The notes beneath the pieces were generated by a model. It worked only from the letters and a program-made list of their open reading frames with translations. It did not search any database and had not been told where the DNA came from. A DNA stretch of 48,079 nucleotides from Sphingomonadaceae bacterium (GTDB lineage Bacteria > Pseudomonadota > Alphaproteobacteria > Sphingomonadales > Sphingomonadaceae): the NCBI GenBank assembly GCA_016000085.1, contig JAECRT010000019.1:10712-58790 (forward strand). Direction: 5' to 3'. The position numbers and the translations under genes were made by a program. This document shows, piece by piece, positions 14,538-31,447 of this stretch (position 1 is the first letter of the stretch; each line of letters begins with the position of its first letter).

Positions 14538-16169
14538 ATGAGCGACGGCATCTTCATCGGCTTGGGCGCCCCGGAAAAGGATGGGGGCATTCCCCAGCTT
14601 TTGAACCTGCGCCGTGCCAACCGCCATGGCCTGATCGCGGGCGCGACCGGCACCGGCAAGACAGTGACGTTGCAGGGCATTGCCGAAAGTTTTTCAGCGC
14701 TGGGCGTGCCGGTTTTCCTCTCCGACGTGAAAGGCGACCTGTCCGGCATCGCCATGGCCGGCTCCCCCACTGCGAAGAATGCTGACAAGCTGACTACCCG
14801 CGCCAAGGAGATCGGCATTGCCGATTATGCCTATGCCGATAATCCGGCGATCTTCTGGGATTTGTACGGCGAACAGGGTCATCCCATCCGCACCACAGTC
14901 AGCGAGATGGGGCCGCTGCTGCTGTCACGCCTGATGGGCCTCAATGAGACACAGGAAGGCGTACTCTCGATCGCGTTCAAATATGCCGACGAGGAAGGTC
15001 TGCTGCTGCTCGATCTGGGCGATTTGCAAGCGATGCTGGCCTATTGCGCGGAAAATGCGGACACGCTTTCAGCCCGCTATGGCAATGTGACCAAGGCCAG
15101 CGTGGGGGCGATCCAGCGACAGTTGCTCCAATTGGAATCACAGGGCGGCGACCATTTCTTTGGCGAACCCGCGCTCGACATTCACGACATGTTGCAGGTG
15201 GACGACAAGGGGCGCGGCTATGTGAATATCCTCGCCGCCGACAAGCTGATGCAGTCGCCCAAGCTTTACGCGACCTTCCTGCTGTGGCTGCTGTCCGAAC
15301 TGTTCGAGACGCTGCCGGAAGTGGGCGACCCGGACAAACCCAAGCTGGTCTTCTTCTTTGACGAGGCCCACCTGCTGTTCGACGACGCGCCCAAGGCGCT
15401 GACCGACAAGATCGAACAGGTCGTGCGACTGATCCGGTCCAAGGGCGTGGGCGTTTATTTCATCACGCAGAACCCGATCGACATTCCCGAAGACGTCGCG
15501 GGGCAGCTGGGTAACAGGGTGCAACACGCCCTGCGCGCCTTCACCCCGCGCGACCAGCGCGCGATCAAGGCGGCGGCCGAGACGTTCCGCATCAACCCCG
15601 ATCTCGACGTCGAGACCGCCATCACCGAACTCAAAGTCGGCGAGGCGTTGGTGTCGCTGTTGCAGGAGGATGGATCGCCCGGCGTGGTCCAGCGCACGCT
15701 GATCGCCCCGCCCCGGTCGCGGCTGGGTCCGGTCGATGTGAAGGAACGGGCGATCATCCAGTCGATCTCACCGGTCGCTGGCAAATATGATGATGCGGTG
15801 AACCGGGAATCGGCCGAGGAAATTCTCGCCGCGCGTGGTCAGGCTGCTGCTGCGGCAGCGCAGGCGGACAAGGCGAAGATAGAGGCCGACAAAACCGCTG
15901 CGGTTCAGGCCAAGGTGGAAGCGAAGCAGCGCGAAGCGCAACTGAAGGAACAGGCGCGGCAGGATGCGGCCGCAGCGCGCGAGGCGGCCAAGCCCAGCGG
16001 TTTCGACAAGGCGATCCAGTCGGCAACCCGCGCTGCGGGATCATCCGTCGGACGGCAGGTCGCCAACGAACTGGGCAAAGCGGTTTTCGGCGGCTCCAGC
16101 CGCAAATCGTCGGGCGGCGGGATCGCGGGGAAGCTCGTCAGGGGTATATTGGGCAGCCTGTTCAAGTGA
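14538..16169 (+). CDS. HerA-like DUF853 ATPase (YjgR family)
   Basis: Cytoplasmic P-loop ATPase of the HerA/FtsK-like DUF853 family, 543 residues. Walker A is GATGTGKT (35-42); Walker B with [17 protein letters not shown] is near residues 270-285; [20 protein letters not shown] is a further conserved motif. The family N-terminus FIGLG...[18 protein letters not shown] is present. The C-terminus (about 430-510) is an Ala/Lys/Glu/Gln-rich coiled coil, then a Gly-rich tail with [23 protein letters not shown] lies 7 bases before the ATG. Function in the cell is unknown; a DNA-translocase-like role is only suggested by family. Confidence 0.9.
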   Translation: MSDGIFIGLGAPEKDGGIPQLLNLRRANRHGLIAGATGTGKTVTLQGIAESFSALGVPVFLSDVKGDLSGIAMAGSPTAKNADKLTTRAKEIGIADYAYADNPAIFWDLYGEQGHPIRTTVSEMGPLLLSRLMGLNETQEGVLSIAFKYADEEGLLLLDLGDLQAMLAYCAENADTLSARYGNVTKASVGAIQRQLLQLESQGGDHFFGEPALDIHDMLQVDDKGRGYVNILAADKLMQSPKLYATFLLWLLSELFETLPEVGDPDKPKLVFFFDEAHLLFDDAPKALTDKIEQVVRLIRSKGVGVYFITQNPIDIPEDVAGQLGNRVQHALRAFTPRDQRAIKAAAETFRINPDLDVETAITELKVGEALVSLLQEDGSPGVVQRTLIAPPRSRLGPVDVKERAIIQSISPVAGKYDDAVNRESAEEILAARGQAAAAAAQADKAKIEADKTAAVQAKVEAKQREAQLKEQARQDAAAAREAAKPSGFDKAIQSATRAAGSSVGRQVANELGKAVFGGSSRKSSGGGIAGKLVRGILGSLFK

Positions 16170-16214
16170 GGCGAGGCGCGTTATTGTCGGCGGTCTGACA
16201 AAGGGATGACGGGG

Positions 16215-16613
16215 ATGCTGAAGGCGACGGCAAAATGGGCACTATTGGGGGTGTTGATGGTGGCAACGCCTATTCATGCCCAATCGGATATTGATCTGCA
16301 CCAGGCGGTCGGTGCGGCGATATTGAGCGACGCTTCCCGCGACCGGCAGGCCGAGCGGGAGGCGCGGCGCCAGCCCTATATCTCGCCGGTTTATGGCAAC
16401 ATCACCACCGCCAATGGCGCGCGCAATGCCTGTATCGCCAAGGCGCGGGAACAGGCCGGGCCGGGCGCGAAACTGATCGGGCAGCCCATCGCCAGCACCA
16501 TGTCCACCGGCTGGGAAGTCGAGGGCACCATTGCGCCAAGCGGCGGAGAGTCCATCCCCTTCGTCTGTTCCGTGCGCAACGGATCGGTCAGCGCTATCCT
16601 GCTGCAACGCTGA
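16215..16613 (+). CDS. Small secreted protein of unknown function
   Basis: 132 residues with a signal peptide (MLKATAKWALLGVLMVATPI, cleaved after HAQ). The mature part is highly polar: ILSDASRDRQAEREARRQPY and then VYGNITTANGARNACIAKAR, ending VCSVRNGSVSAILLQR. Two cysteines (in ARNACIAK and FVCSVRN) could form a disulfide. The second half looks like a small beta-rich fold seen in other sphingomonad secreted hypotheticals. I chose the second ATG, which has AAGGGA 8 bases upstream; the first ATG at 16206 is too close to any ribosome site. No function is assigned. After the stop, 124 bases hold a small GGCGGG/CCCGCC hairpin (16627-16644) without a T-run. Confidence 0.7.
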   Translation: MLKATAKWALLGVLMVATPIHAQSDIDLHQAVGAAILSDASRDRQAEREARRQPYISPVYGNITTANGARNACIAKAREQAGPGAKLIGQPIASTMSTGWEVEGTIAPSGGESIPFVCSVRNGSVSAILLQR

Positions 16614-16737
16614 GCCTGTGACAACAGGCGGGATCGCCCCCGCCCAAGGCGCGGCATCGCGGTCCCAAGAAAAGCTGTCCGTCCACCCAGGCACGCCGGT
16701 TGCCTAGCGCCTGCACGCCCGGCTAAGGGCATTGGCC

Positions 16738-18039
16738 ATGACCAACGCCATCCCTGCGCGCCACCCGCTGCATGTCGCCAATTTCCGCGCCTATCTGGTC
16801 GGTCGGCTGGCGGCGGTGCTGGCCCAATATGGCATGATGATCGTGCTGAGTTGGCAAGCCTATAATATCGCGCGCGAAACGATGACCACGGCGGGCGCGT
16901 CGGCGCAGTTGGGCCTGATCGGGCTGGCGCAATTCCTGCCGCTATTCTTCCTGACGCCCGTTACCGGATGGGTCGCGGATCATTATGACCGGCGCTGGAT
17001 TTCCCGCATCACGCTGGCGATGCTGACGATTTCCGCCGGTCTGCTCGCCTTCGCCACGTTCGAGGGCTGGGTCAACCTGCCGCTGATCTTCGGCATCGCC
17101 GTCATCGTCGGCACCGCGCGGGCGTTCAACGGCCCGGCCTATGGCGCGCTCGCTCCCAATCTGGTGCCGCGCGAGGTACTGCCCAACGCCATCGCCATAT
17201 CCAGCGTGGTGTGGCAGGCGGGCATGATCGCGGGACCGGCGCTGGGCGGCTATGCCTATGCCGCGACGCCATGGGGCGCCTATGCGATGGCGTCGGGCCT
17301 GTTCGGCGTGGCGCTGGTCGCGATGATGCTGATCGGGCCGGTGCCGCAACCGCCGCGCGACACGACCCGCCACCCGATCCGCCAGATGATCGACGGGTTG
17401 ACCTATGTGCGCGGCAACCGGCTCGTGCTGGCGACGATCACGCTCGATCTGTTCGCAGTGTTGCTGGCGGGGGCGACCGCGCTGTTGCCAGTCTATGCCC
17501 GCGACATATTGCATGTCGGATCGGCGGGTCTGGGCCATCTGGCCGCCGCGCCGGGCGTGGGTGCCGGGTTGATGGCGCTGTGGTTCTCGTTTCGGCCGAT
17601 GAAAAGCGAAGTGGGGTTGAAAATGCTCGGCTCCGTCATCCTGTTCGGCGTCGCGACCATCGTGTTCGGCGCCACCGCCTTCATGCCGCGCAGCTTCGCG
17701 ATCGAGGTGGGCATCGGCGCGCTGGTCGTGCTGGGCGCGGCGGACATGATTTCGGTATTCGTACGCCAGTCCCTCGTCCAGTTGCACACGCCCGACGCGA
17801 TGCGCGGCCGGGTGTCGAGCCTGTCACAGCTCACCATTTCCGCGTCGAACGAACTGGGCGAAGCGGAAAGCGGTTTTCTGGCGGCGCTGGTCGGTCCGAT
17901 TGCCGCTGTTATCGGCGGGGGCATTGGTGCTATCGTCATCACCATCCTATGGGCGCGGATCTTTCCCGAACTGCGCCTTGCACGCACCTTCGACCCACCC
18001 GACTTAAGGGCGGCGGACATCAGCCAGGAGAAGGCTTAA
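16738..18039 (+). CDS. MFS transporter (EntS-like, MFS_3 group)
   Basis: Inner-membrane major facilitator of 433 residues with about 11-12 hydrophobic segments. The loop 2-3 motif is GWVADHYDRRWISR and the helix-5 region is SVVWQAGMIAGPALGGYAYA; NFRAYLVGRLAAVLAQYGMM opens the first helix. The layout matches the enterobactin-exporter/MFS_3 group, so export of a small molecule is likely, substrate unknown. The ATG at 16738 has AAGGG 8 bases before it. The stop is immediately followed by the cysK ATG, whose ribosome site AGGAG lies inside this gene, so the two are probably coupled. Confidence 0.88.
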   Translation: MTNAIPARHPLHVANFRAYLVGRLAAVLAQYGMMIVLSWQAYNIARETMTTAGASAQLGLIGLAQFLPLFFLTPVTGWVADHYDRRWISRITLAMLTISAGLLAFATFEGWVNLPLIFGIAVIVGTARAFNGPAYGALAPNLVPREVLPNAIAISSVVWQAGMIAGPALGGYAYAATPWGAYAMASGLFGVALVAMMLIGPVPQPPRDTTRHPIRQMIDGLTYVRGNRLVLATITLDLFAVLLAGATALLPVYARDILHVGSAGLGHLAAAPGVGAGLMALWFSFRPMKSEVGLKMLGSVILFGVATIVFGATAFMPRSFAIEVGIGALVVLGAADMISVFVRQSLVQLHTPDAMRGRVSSLSQLTISASNELGEAESGFLAALVGPIAAVIGGGIGAIVITILWARIFPELRLARTFDPPDLRAADISQEKA

Positions 18040-18969
18040 ATGAAAGTTGCCTCGATACTCGAAACCATCGGCCACACGCCCCACATCCGCATCAACCGGC
18101 TGTTCGCCGACGCGCCGGAAGGTAGCGAAGTGTGGATCAAGTCCGAACGATCAAACCCCGGCGGATCGATCAAGGACCGCATCGCCCTCGCGATGATCGA
18201 AGCCGCCGAAGCATCGGGCGAATTGAAGCCCGGCGGCACCATCATCGAACCGACGTCGGGCAATACCGGCGTGGGCCTCGCCATGGTCGCGGCGGTCAAG
18301 GGCTATAAGCTGATTCTGGTCATGCCCGAAAGCATGTCGATCGAGCGGCGGCGGCTGATGCTGGCCTATGGCGCCAGTTTCGACCTGACCCCGCGTGAAA
18401 AGGGCATGAAGGGCGCGATCGAGCGCGCGCTGGAACTGGTGGCGCAAACCGCGGACAGCTGGATGCCGCAACAGTTCGAGAACCCCGCCAATATCGACGT
18501 GCATATGCGCACCACCGCGCAAGAGATATTGGCCGACTTCGCCGCTTCGCCGATCGACGCGCTGATTACGGGCGTGGGCACAGGCGGCCACATCACCGGC
18601 ACGGCGCAGGTGCTCAAGGCGCAATGGCCCCATATGAAGGTGTATGCGGTGGAGCCGACCCTGTCCCCGGTCATCAGCGGCGGCCAGCCCGGCCCCCACC
18701 CCATTCAGGGCATCGGCGCGGGCTTCATCCCGGCCAACCTGCATACGCAGTTGCTGGACGGGGTGATTCAGGTCGATCCGGCAGACGCCAAGGATTATGC
18801 CCGCCGCGCCGCAACGCAGGAAGGAATGCTGGTCGGCATTTCGTCCGGCGCGACGCTGGCGGCGATCGCCCAGAAGCTGAAGCAACTGCCCGCCGGTAGC
18901 CGGGTGCTGGGCTTCAACTATGATACTGGCGAACGCTATCTGTCGGTGCCCGATTTCCTGCCGGAATGA
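18040..18969 (+). CDS. cysK: O-acetylserine sulfhydrylase (cysteine synthase A)
   Basis: PLP enzyme of 309 residues that makes cysteine from O-acetylserine and sulfide in the cytoplasm. Lys45 in NPGGSIKDR forms the Schiff base; TSGNTG (72-77) binds the substrate carboxylate, and [11 protein letters not shown] holds the PLP phosphate. The C-terminal [15 protein letters not shown] closes as expected for CysK rather than cystathionine beta-synthase. It follows the MFS gene without any spacer and precedes the cell wall hydrolase by 19 bases. Whether the transporter moves a sulfur compound is open. Confidence 0.92.
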   Translation: MKVASILETIGHTPHIRINRLFADAPEGSEVWIKSERSNPGGSIKDRIALAMIEAAEASGELKPGGTIIEPTSGNTGVGLAMVAAVKGYKLILVMPESMSIERRRLMLAYGASFDLTPREKGMKGAIERALELVAQTADSWMPQQFENPANIDVHMRTTAQEILADFAASPIDALITGVGTGGHITGTAQVLKAQWPHMKVYAVEPTLSPVISGGQPGPHPIQGIGAGFIPANLHTQLLDGVIQVDPADAKDYARRAATQEGMLVGISSGATLAAIAQKLKQLPAGSRVLGFNYDTGERYLSVPDFLPE

Positions 18970-18988
18970 GGACGGCCCTGGTCCGCCT

Positions 18989-20353
18989 ATGATGGATGGT
19001 ATCTCCACATCGAAGCCGCGCCTGTGGGCGTGGCTCGTATGGGCCATGATCTTCGCGGGGCTGCCCGCGATGGTCGCCTCCTTCGAAGCCCGGCATGCGC
19101 CTGCCGACAACGCGCCGCGCTTTGCAGCGGCCGCCACCCGCGCCGCCGCCAAACGGGCGCAGCGTGCGGGCGCCCTGCCCCCGCCGGTCGAGCCGGTGGT
19201 GGTGCTGGCGCTGGATCGGGATCAGGCGCGGGCGTTCAACGCCGCCATCCCCTTTTCCTCCCTGCCCAACCCCGCGCCGCGCCCCTTTCTGTTCAGCGGC
19301 AACGAAGTCGATCTGGCCCGCGCGACCGATTGCCTGGCGGCGGCGGAATATTATGAGGCAGGCGACGACGCTGTGGGCCAACAGTCCGTCGCGCAGGTCG
19401 TTCTGAACCGCGTGCGCCATCCCGCTTTCCCCAAGACGGTGTGCGGCGTGGTGTTTCAGGGGCAGGAACGCGCGACGGGTTGCCAGTTCACCTTCACCTG
19501 TGACGGCGCCCTGACGCGCACGCCATCCCCGGCGGCATGGGAACGGGCGCGAGAGATTGCCCGCGCGGCGCTGGCGGGCAAGGTGTTCAAGTCCGTGGGA
19601 CAGGCCACCCATTATCATACCGACTGGGTCGTGCCCTATTGGAGCGGCAGCCTGGACAAGATCGTCGCGGTCAGGACGCACCTTTTCTTCCGCTGGCGCG
19701 GATGGTGGGGCACGCCCCCGGCATTTGGCCGGGGCAGCATCGGCGGAGAGCCGCTGATCGGCAAGATCGCGCGCCTGTCGGCCGCGCATCAGGGCGGCGA
19801 AGGCGTGGGCTTCGATGGGCTTCCGCTGGCCGTCGATGGCGTCGGTGCGGCGGCGCTGGCGGCCCAGCCCCAGCAGCCGATCAGCGACGATGCGATCGGC
19901 CAGCGGGTGGCCGGCGTCAAACTGGTGGTGATCGGCCCGGACGACAAGGATTTCCTGGTCGAACTGGGTCGCGGATCGCCCCCCGACAGTTGGCCGGGGA
20001 TTGCCCAGACATTTTGCGCCGGGCGCCCCGAATGTCGCATCATGGCGTGGCAACCGGGCGGAGCGCCCACGAAGCTGCCGCTGAGCGACGCGCAGATGGA
20101 AACCATGAGCTTTTCATACATCCACAATGTCGCCAGCGGATTGCAGCGGGCCTTGTGGAATTGCGGTCAGACGCCGCGCGCCAGTCGGGCTGAGTGCATG
20201 CGCCTGCGCCTGCCGATCCCGCCCGCGCCACCCGCTGCGCAGCCTTCGTCCGCGCCTGCCGCAGATGCGGGTTTGAACGGCGTGCGCCGCAAGGATCGAT
20301 TCGAAACGGTGACGATCGCCCCGGTCACGGCGCCGCGACCCACAGCACCGTAA
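18989..20353 (+). CDS. SleB-type cell wall hydrolase
   Basis: 454-residue protein with an N-terminal signal-anchor (LWAWLVWAMIFAGLPAMVAS, about 12-31), then an Ala/Arg-rich linker and a Hydrolase_2 (SleB) domain at about 105-230. The domain shows ATDCLAAAEYYEAGDDAVGQ (with the acidic catalytic residue), VAQVVLNRVRHPAFPKTVCG, CQFTFTCDG and ATHYHTDWVVPYW. These enzymes cleave peptidoglycan glycan strands. A further 200 residues have no domain I recognise; they contain four more cysteines and a Pro/Ala-rich tail. The start is ATGATG at 18989, without a strong ribosome site. It probably belongs to the transcript from the MFS-cysK pair. Confidence 0.85.
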   Translation: MMDGISTSKPRLWAWLVWAMIFAGLPAMVASFEARHAPADNAPRFAAAATRAAAKRAQRAGALPPPVEPVVVLALDRDQARAFNAAIPFSSLPNPAPRPFLFSGNEVDLARATDCLAAAEYYEAGDDAVGQQSVAQVVLNRVRHPAFPKTVCGVVFQGQERATGCQFTFTCDGALTRTPSPAAWERAREIARAALAGKVFKSVGQATHYHTDWVVPYWSGSLDKIVAVRTHLFFRWRGWWGTPPAFGRGSIGGEPLIGKIARLSAAHQGGEGVGFDGLPLAVDGVGAAALAAQPQQPISDDAIGQRVAGVKLVVIGPDDKDFLVELGRGSPPDSWPGIAQTFCAGRPECRIMAWQPGGAPTKLPLSDAQMETMSFSYIHNVASGLQRALWNCGQTPRASRAECMRLRLPIPPAPPAAQPSSAPAADAGLNGVRRKDRFETVTIAPVTAPRPTAP

Positions 20354-20371
20354 AACCGGTTGCCTGCCCTC

Positions 20372-20400
20372 TTCACAAAGCGGCCACATCGTCCTATATG
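20372..20400 (+). promoter_or_regulatory. Sigma-70-type promoter candidate for rpoBC
   Basis: TTCACA (20372-20377), a 17-base spacer and TATATG (20395-20400) form a near-consensus housekeeping promoter that starts 19 bases after the hydrolase stop. Transcription would begin near 20407, giving a leader of about 265 bases before the rpoB ATG. The following terminator-like hairpin lies inside this leader. Confidence 0.5.
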
Positions 20401-20439
20401 GGCGGTTCGCAAGACGGCGCACAATTCCTTCCTGGGGTT

Positions 20440-20472
20440 ATGTGCCGCGCCCGGATCGCTCGGGAGCCTTGA
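20440..20472 (+). CDS. Possible 10-codon leader peptide before rpoB
   Basis: The leader contains ATG at 20440 with GGGG five bases upstream and reads MCRARIAREP before TGA (20470-20472). Three of ten codons are arginine. It ends 64 bases before the terminator hairpin at 20536. Such an arrangement could allow translation-coupled attenuation, but short frames occur by chance and there is no comparative support here. Confidence 0.15.
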   Translation: MCRARIAREP

Positions 20473-20535
20473 CCGCTTTGCTCACGGTACATGGCAGGAA
20501 TAGGGCGGTTTTCGCGGGTTTCACCAGATGCTGGC

Positions 20536-20570
20536 AGTGCGGATCGGACAGCCCCGACCCGCACTTTTTT
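20536..20570 (+). terminator. Intrinsic terminator / possible attenuator in the rpoB leader
   Basis: Arms AGTGCGGATCGG (20536-20547) and CCGACCCGCACT (20554-20565) pair at 11 of 12 positions around a 6-base loop and run directly into TTTTTT (20565-20570). This is a textbook intrinsic terminator on the plus strand, 183 bases after the hydrolase gene and 101 bases before rpoB. It could simply end the upstream operon, or set the read-through level into rpoBC from the promoter at 20372. Confidence 0.82.
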
Positions 20571-20671
20571 GCGTGGAATATTGGGTGCGAATCACCCCTT
20601 ATTCCATCGCGTTTCGGCTGAATTTGCGCTGTGATGCGACAAAATGCGACGAACGAAGGCAAGGATAACGC

Positions 20672-24853
<4,182 letters not shown>

Positions 24854-24931
24854 GGCTTTGCCGGGCGCTGCCTGCGGGTGGCGCCCCTGCCCTTCCGCCC
24901 GAGAATTTTGCCCTCATGAGGGAATACAACT

Positions 24932-29188
<4,257 letters not shown>

Positions 29189-29202
29189 TCCTTTGAAAGC
29201 AT

Positions 29203-29234
29203 GGGAGCCGCTGCCTATATGGCATGTGGCTCCC
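29203..29234 (+). other. Stem-loop after rpoC, without T-run
   Basis: GGGAGCC (29203-29209) and GGCTCCC (29228-29234) form a perfect 7-base stem with an 18-base loop, 15 bases after the rpoC stop. No T-run follows, so it may protect the 3' end or pause transcription before the real terminator about 40 bases downstream. Confidence 0.45.
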
Positions 29235-29274
29235 AGCCGCTTCGCTCTCCTGTCAGGGGAATGAGGCTCGATTG

Positions 29275-29314
29275 ACCCGCCGGATGCGCCATGCGCGTCG
29301 GCGGGTTTTTCTTT
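29275..29314 (+). terminator. Intrinsic terminator of the rpoBC operon
   Basis: ACCCGCCG (29275-29282) pairs with CGGCGGGT (29299-29306), with extra GC pairing inside, and is followed by TTTTTCTTT. It lies 87 bases after the rpoC stop and closes the rpoBC transcript. Confidence 0.85.
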
Positions 29315-29524
29315 GGGTCCGCCTTTCGACAGGGTCGATGTGCGGGTGGGACATCGGGCGAGTTTCATCCCGCCCGTGGGTCGGCAGGCCGCAGGAAAGG
29401 TCGCGCATCCGCACTATCCCCGAATAGCCGATAAAAAAGGCTGTTCCGCCGCCGCGCGTGGCGATATGCCCGCGATTAAGGCGGTATGGGCGGAAATTCG
29501 GCCGCGCTTGTCCGGGGGATGTGA

Positions 29525-30319
29525 ATGGATTGGTTGCATGCGATCGCCGGGCTGTTTGTCGGCGTCATGGTTGGCATGACCGGCGTGGGCGGCGGATCGC
29601 TGATGGCGCCGATGCTGATCCTGCTGTTTGGCGTGGCGCCGACCACAGCGGTCGGCACCGACCTGTGGTTTGCAGCCATCACCAAGGCAGTCGGAGGGTT
29701 CGTCCATCATCGCCATGGCGGCGATCATGGCGGACCGGACTATGAAGTCATCCGCCGCCTGTGCATCGGCAGCCTGCCTGCCGCCGTCGTCGTGCTGTTG
29801 CTCCTGTCGCAACTGGACACCCACCAGATCAAGAGTGGCCTCATCATGACCGCGCTGGGGGTGGTGCTGATCATGACCGCCATCGCCACGCTGATGCGCA
29901 GCCGTTTTCACAATTGGGCGCTCAACGCGCGCACCGACACGGCACAGGGCTTCCTGCGCTATCAGGCCGGGTTGACGATCGCGGCGGGTGCGATGCTGGG
30001 CGTGATGGTGACATTGACGTCGGTGGGCGCGGGCGCGCTCGGCGCGACGCTGCTGCTGGCGCTCTATCCGCTGCGAATGCGGCTGCAACGGCTGGTCGCA
30101 ACCGACATCGTCCATGCCGTACCGCTGACGCTGGTGGCGGGCATTGGCCATCTGTTCATCGGCAATTTCAACCTGATGCTGCTGCTCAACCTGCTGGTCG
30201 GATCGATCCCCGGCATCGTCATCGGTTCGCTGCTGGCGTCGCGCGTGTCGGAAAAGATATTGCAGCCCTTGCTGGCCGCCGTGCTGATCTTTGCAGGATG
30301 GCGCCTGATCGCAGCCTGA
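29525..30319 (+). CDS. TauE/SafE (TSUP) family permease
   Basis: Inner-membrane protein of 264 residues with about eight hydrophobic segments, in the sulfite exporter TauE/SafE family. The N-terminal half has the family motif GVMVGMTGVGGGSLMAPMLI; the second half repeats the pattern with GVMVTLTSVGAGALGATLLL. Family members move sulfite, sulfonates or organic acid anions; the substrate here is unknown, and the cysK gene 10 kb away is not evidence. GGGGGA lies 7 bases before the ATG. The stop lies 3 bases before the stop of the convergent glycosyltransferase, with no terminator visible between them. Confidence 0.88.
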   Translation: MDWLHAIAGLFVGVMVGMTGVGGGSLMAPMLILLFGVAPTTAVGTDLWFAAITKAVGGFVHHRHGGDHGGPDYEVIRRLCIGSLPAAVVVLLLLSQLDTHQIKSGLIMTALGVVLIMTAIATLMRSRFHNWALNARTDTAQGFLRYQAGLTIAAGAMLGVMVTLTSVGAGALGATLLLALYPLRMRLQRLVATDIVHAVPLTLVAGIGHLFIGNFNLMLLLNLLVGSIPGIVIGSLLASRVSEKILQPLLAAVLIFAGWRLIAA

Positions 30320-30322
30320 CGT

Positions 30323-31447
30323 TCAGGCCAGGAGTTCGGCCACCAGCGCGCGCCATCCGTCCGACACCGCCGCATGATCGAACCGTGCGATGCGATCGCC
30401 GGGGCGGATGCACGTGGCGGGATCGATCTGGCGCGCCATTGCCTGCGCCATCGCCGCCGGATCGGTCGGGTCCACCAGCAAGCCATAGCACCCGCCATCG
30501 CTTCCGGCATCGACCAGCAATTGCGCCGCATTGCCTGCACTGCGTGACACGACGCAGGGCGTGTTCACCGCCATCGCCTCCAGCAGGACGTTGGCCGACC
30601 CTTCCCACCAGGAGGGCAGCACGAACGCATCTGCGCGGGCCAGCCAGGGAAAGACGTTGGCGACCGTACCCGGCAGCGCCACATCGTCGGCAATCCTCAA
30701 TGCCCGCGCCTGCGCCATCAATTGCTCGCGCGCCCGGTCCCGGCTTTCGCCCAGCAGGATGAGCCGGGCGGGCCGCTCGCCTCGCAACTGCGCGAACGCG
30801 ACCAGCAACGTGCCGAAATTCTTCTGTGGCGCGAGCCGCCCGATCGCCAGGATGACCGGCACCGGACCGCCCAGCCAGGGATGCGGCGCATCACCGCCGA
30901 CCCGCGCTCGCGCCGCCGCCGCATCGATACCGTTGGGGATCAGCCGCACCCGCCCCTCATCCGTGGCACCGCGAAAAGCGGGCGTATCGACCAGCGTCGG
31001 CGATACCAGCACCAGCCGGGCGGCATCCCCTGCGATCAGCCTCGCCATCATCCCCCGTGCCCGGCGGCGCAGGCCGCCCGACGGCGCGCCGGGGATGATC
31101 CGCATGATATCGTTGCTGATCCGATAGACGCGCGCCACTCCGGCGACCCCGCGGCTGCCACACCATATCGTCCCATGGCCATGATTGCCCGCCGAGATCA
31201 GGATGGCGGGTTTGATCGCGCGCAGATGCCGACGCAGCGCGATGCTCGCACGCAGTTTTTCCAACAGGCGCGATCCGCCTGCCCGCGCCAGCAAAGCATG
31301 ATGGGCAACGCCCGGCGCGCCCTCCCCGCCCGGCAGCGCCGTCACCAATTGCACCTCATGGCCCTGCGCGGCGAGATCAGCGGCGATCAGGCGGGCATTG
31401 CGGACAACCCCGGTCGCCACCAGCGCATGCACATAGATGCAGATCAA
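30323..31447 (-). CDS. GT4-type glycosyltransferase
   Basis: 374-residue retaining glycosyltransferase with the GT-B fold. The N-terminal half begins at once with the first beta strand (ICIYVHALVATGVVRNARLI), and the C-terminal Glycos_transf_1 half has RLIPNGIDAAAARA, ILAIGRLAPQKNFGTLLVAF and the nucleotide-sugar motif WWEGSANVLLEAMAVNTPCV with the E-x7-E pair. No signal or membrane segment is obvious. The start is TTG at 31447, overlapping the preceding stop (TTGA), so translation is coupled. It is the last gene of a four-gene set with two ATP-grasp proteins and a nucleotidyltransferase. Donor and acceptor are unknown. Confidence 0.85.
   Translation of the reverse strand: MICIYVHALVATGVVRNARLIAADLAAQGHEVQLVTALPGGEGAPGVAHHALLARAGGSRLLEKLRASIALRRHLRAIKPAILISAGNHGHGTIWCGSRGVAGVARVYRISNDIMRIIPGAPSGGLRRRARGMMARLIAGDAARLVLVSPTLVDTPAFRGATDEGRVRLIPNGIDAAAARARVGGDAPHPWLGGPVPVILAIGRLAPQKNFGTLLVAFAQLRGERPARLILLGESRDRAREQLMAQARALRIADDVALPGTVANVFPWLARADAFVLPSWWEGSANVLLEAMAVNTPCVVSRSAGNAAQLLVDAGSDGGCYGLLVDPTDPAAMAQAMARQIDPATCIRPGDRIARFDHAAVSDGWRALVAELLA

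Larger units (their letters stand above)
29189..29524. other. Intergenic region after rpoC
   Basis: This 336-base gap holds two hairpins just after rpoC (described separately), then about 210 bases in which I see no convincing gene, tRNA or repeat. A ribosome site GGGGGA for the next gene lies at its end. Short open frames are present on both strands but lack start signals or recognisable protein. Confidence 0.6.

Noticed and set aside
12869..14818. 649-codon minus frame over degP and the start of DUF853
   Set aside because: It covers two real plus-strand genes with clear domains and the inverted repeat between them.
20354..20671. tRNA in the rpoB leader (GGTTCGCAA looks like a T-loop)
   Set aside because: No acceptor stem or anticodon arm can be folded around it.
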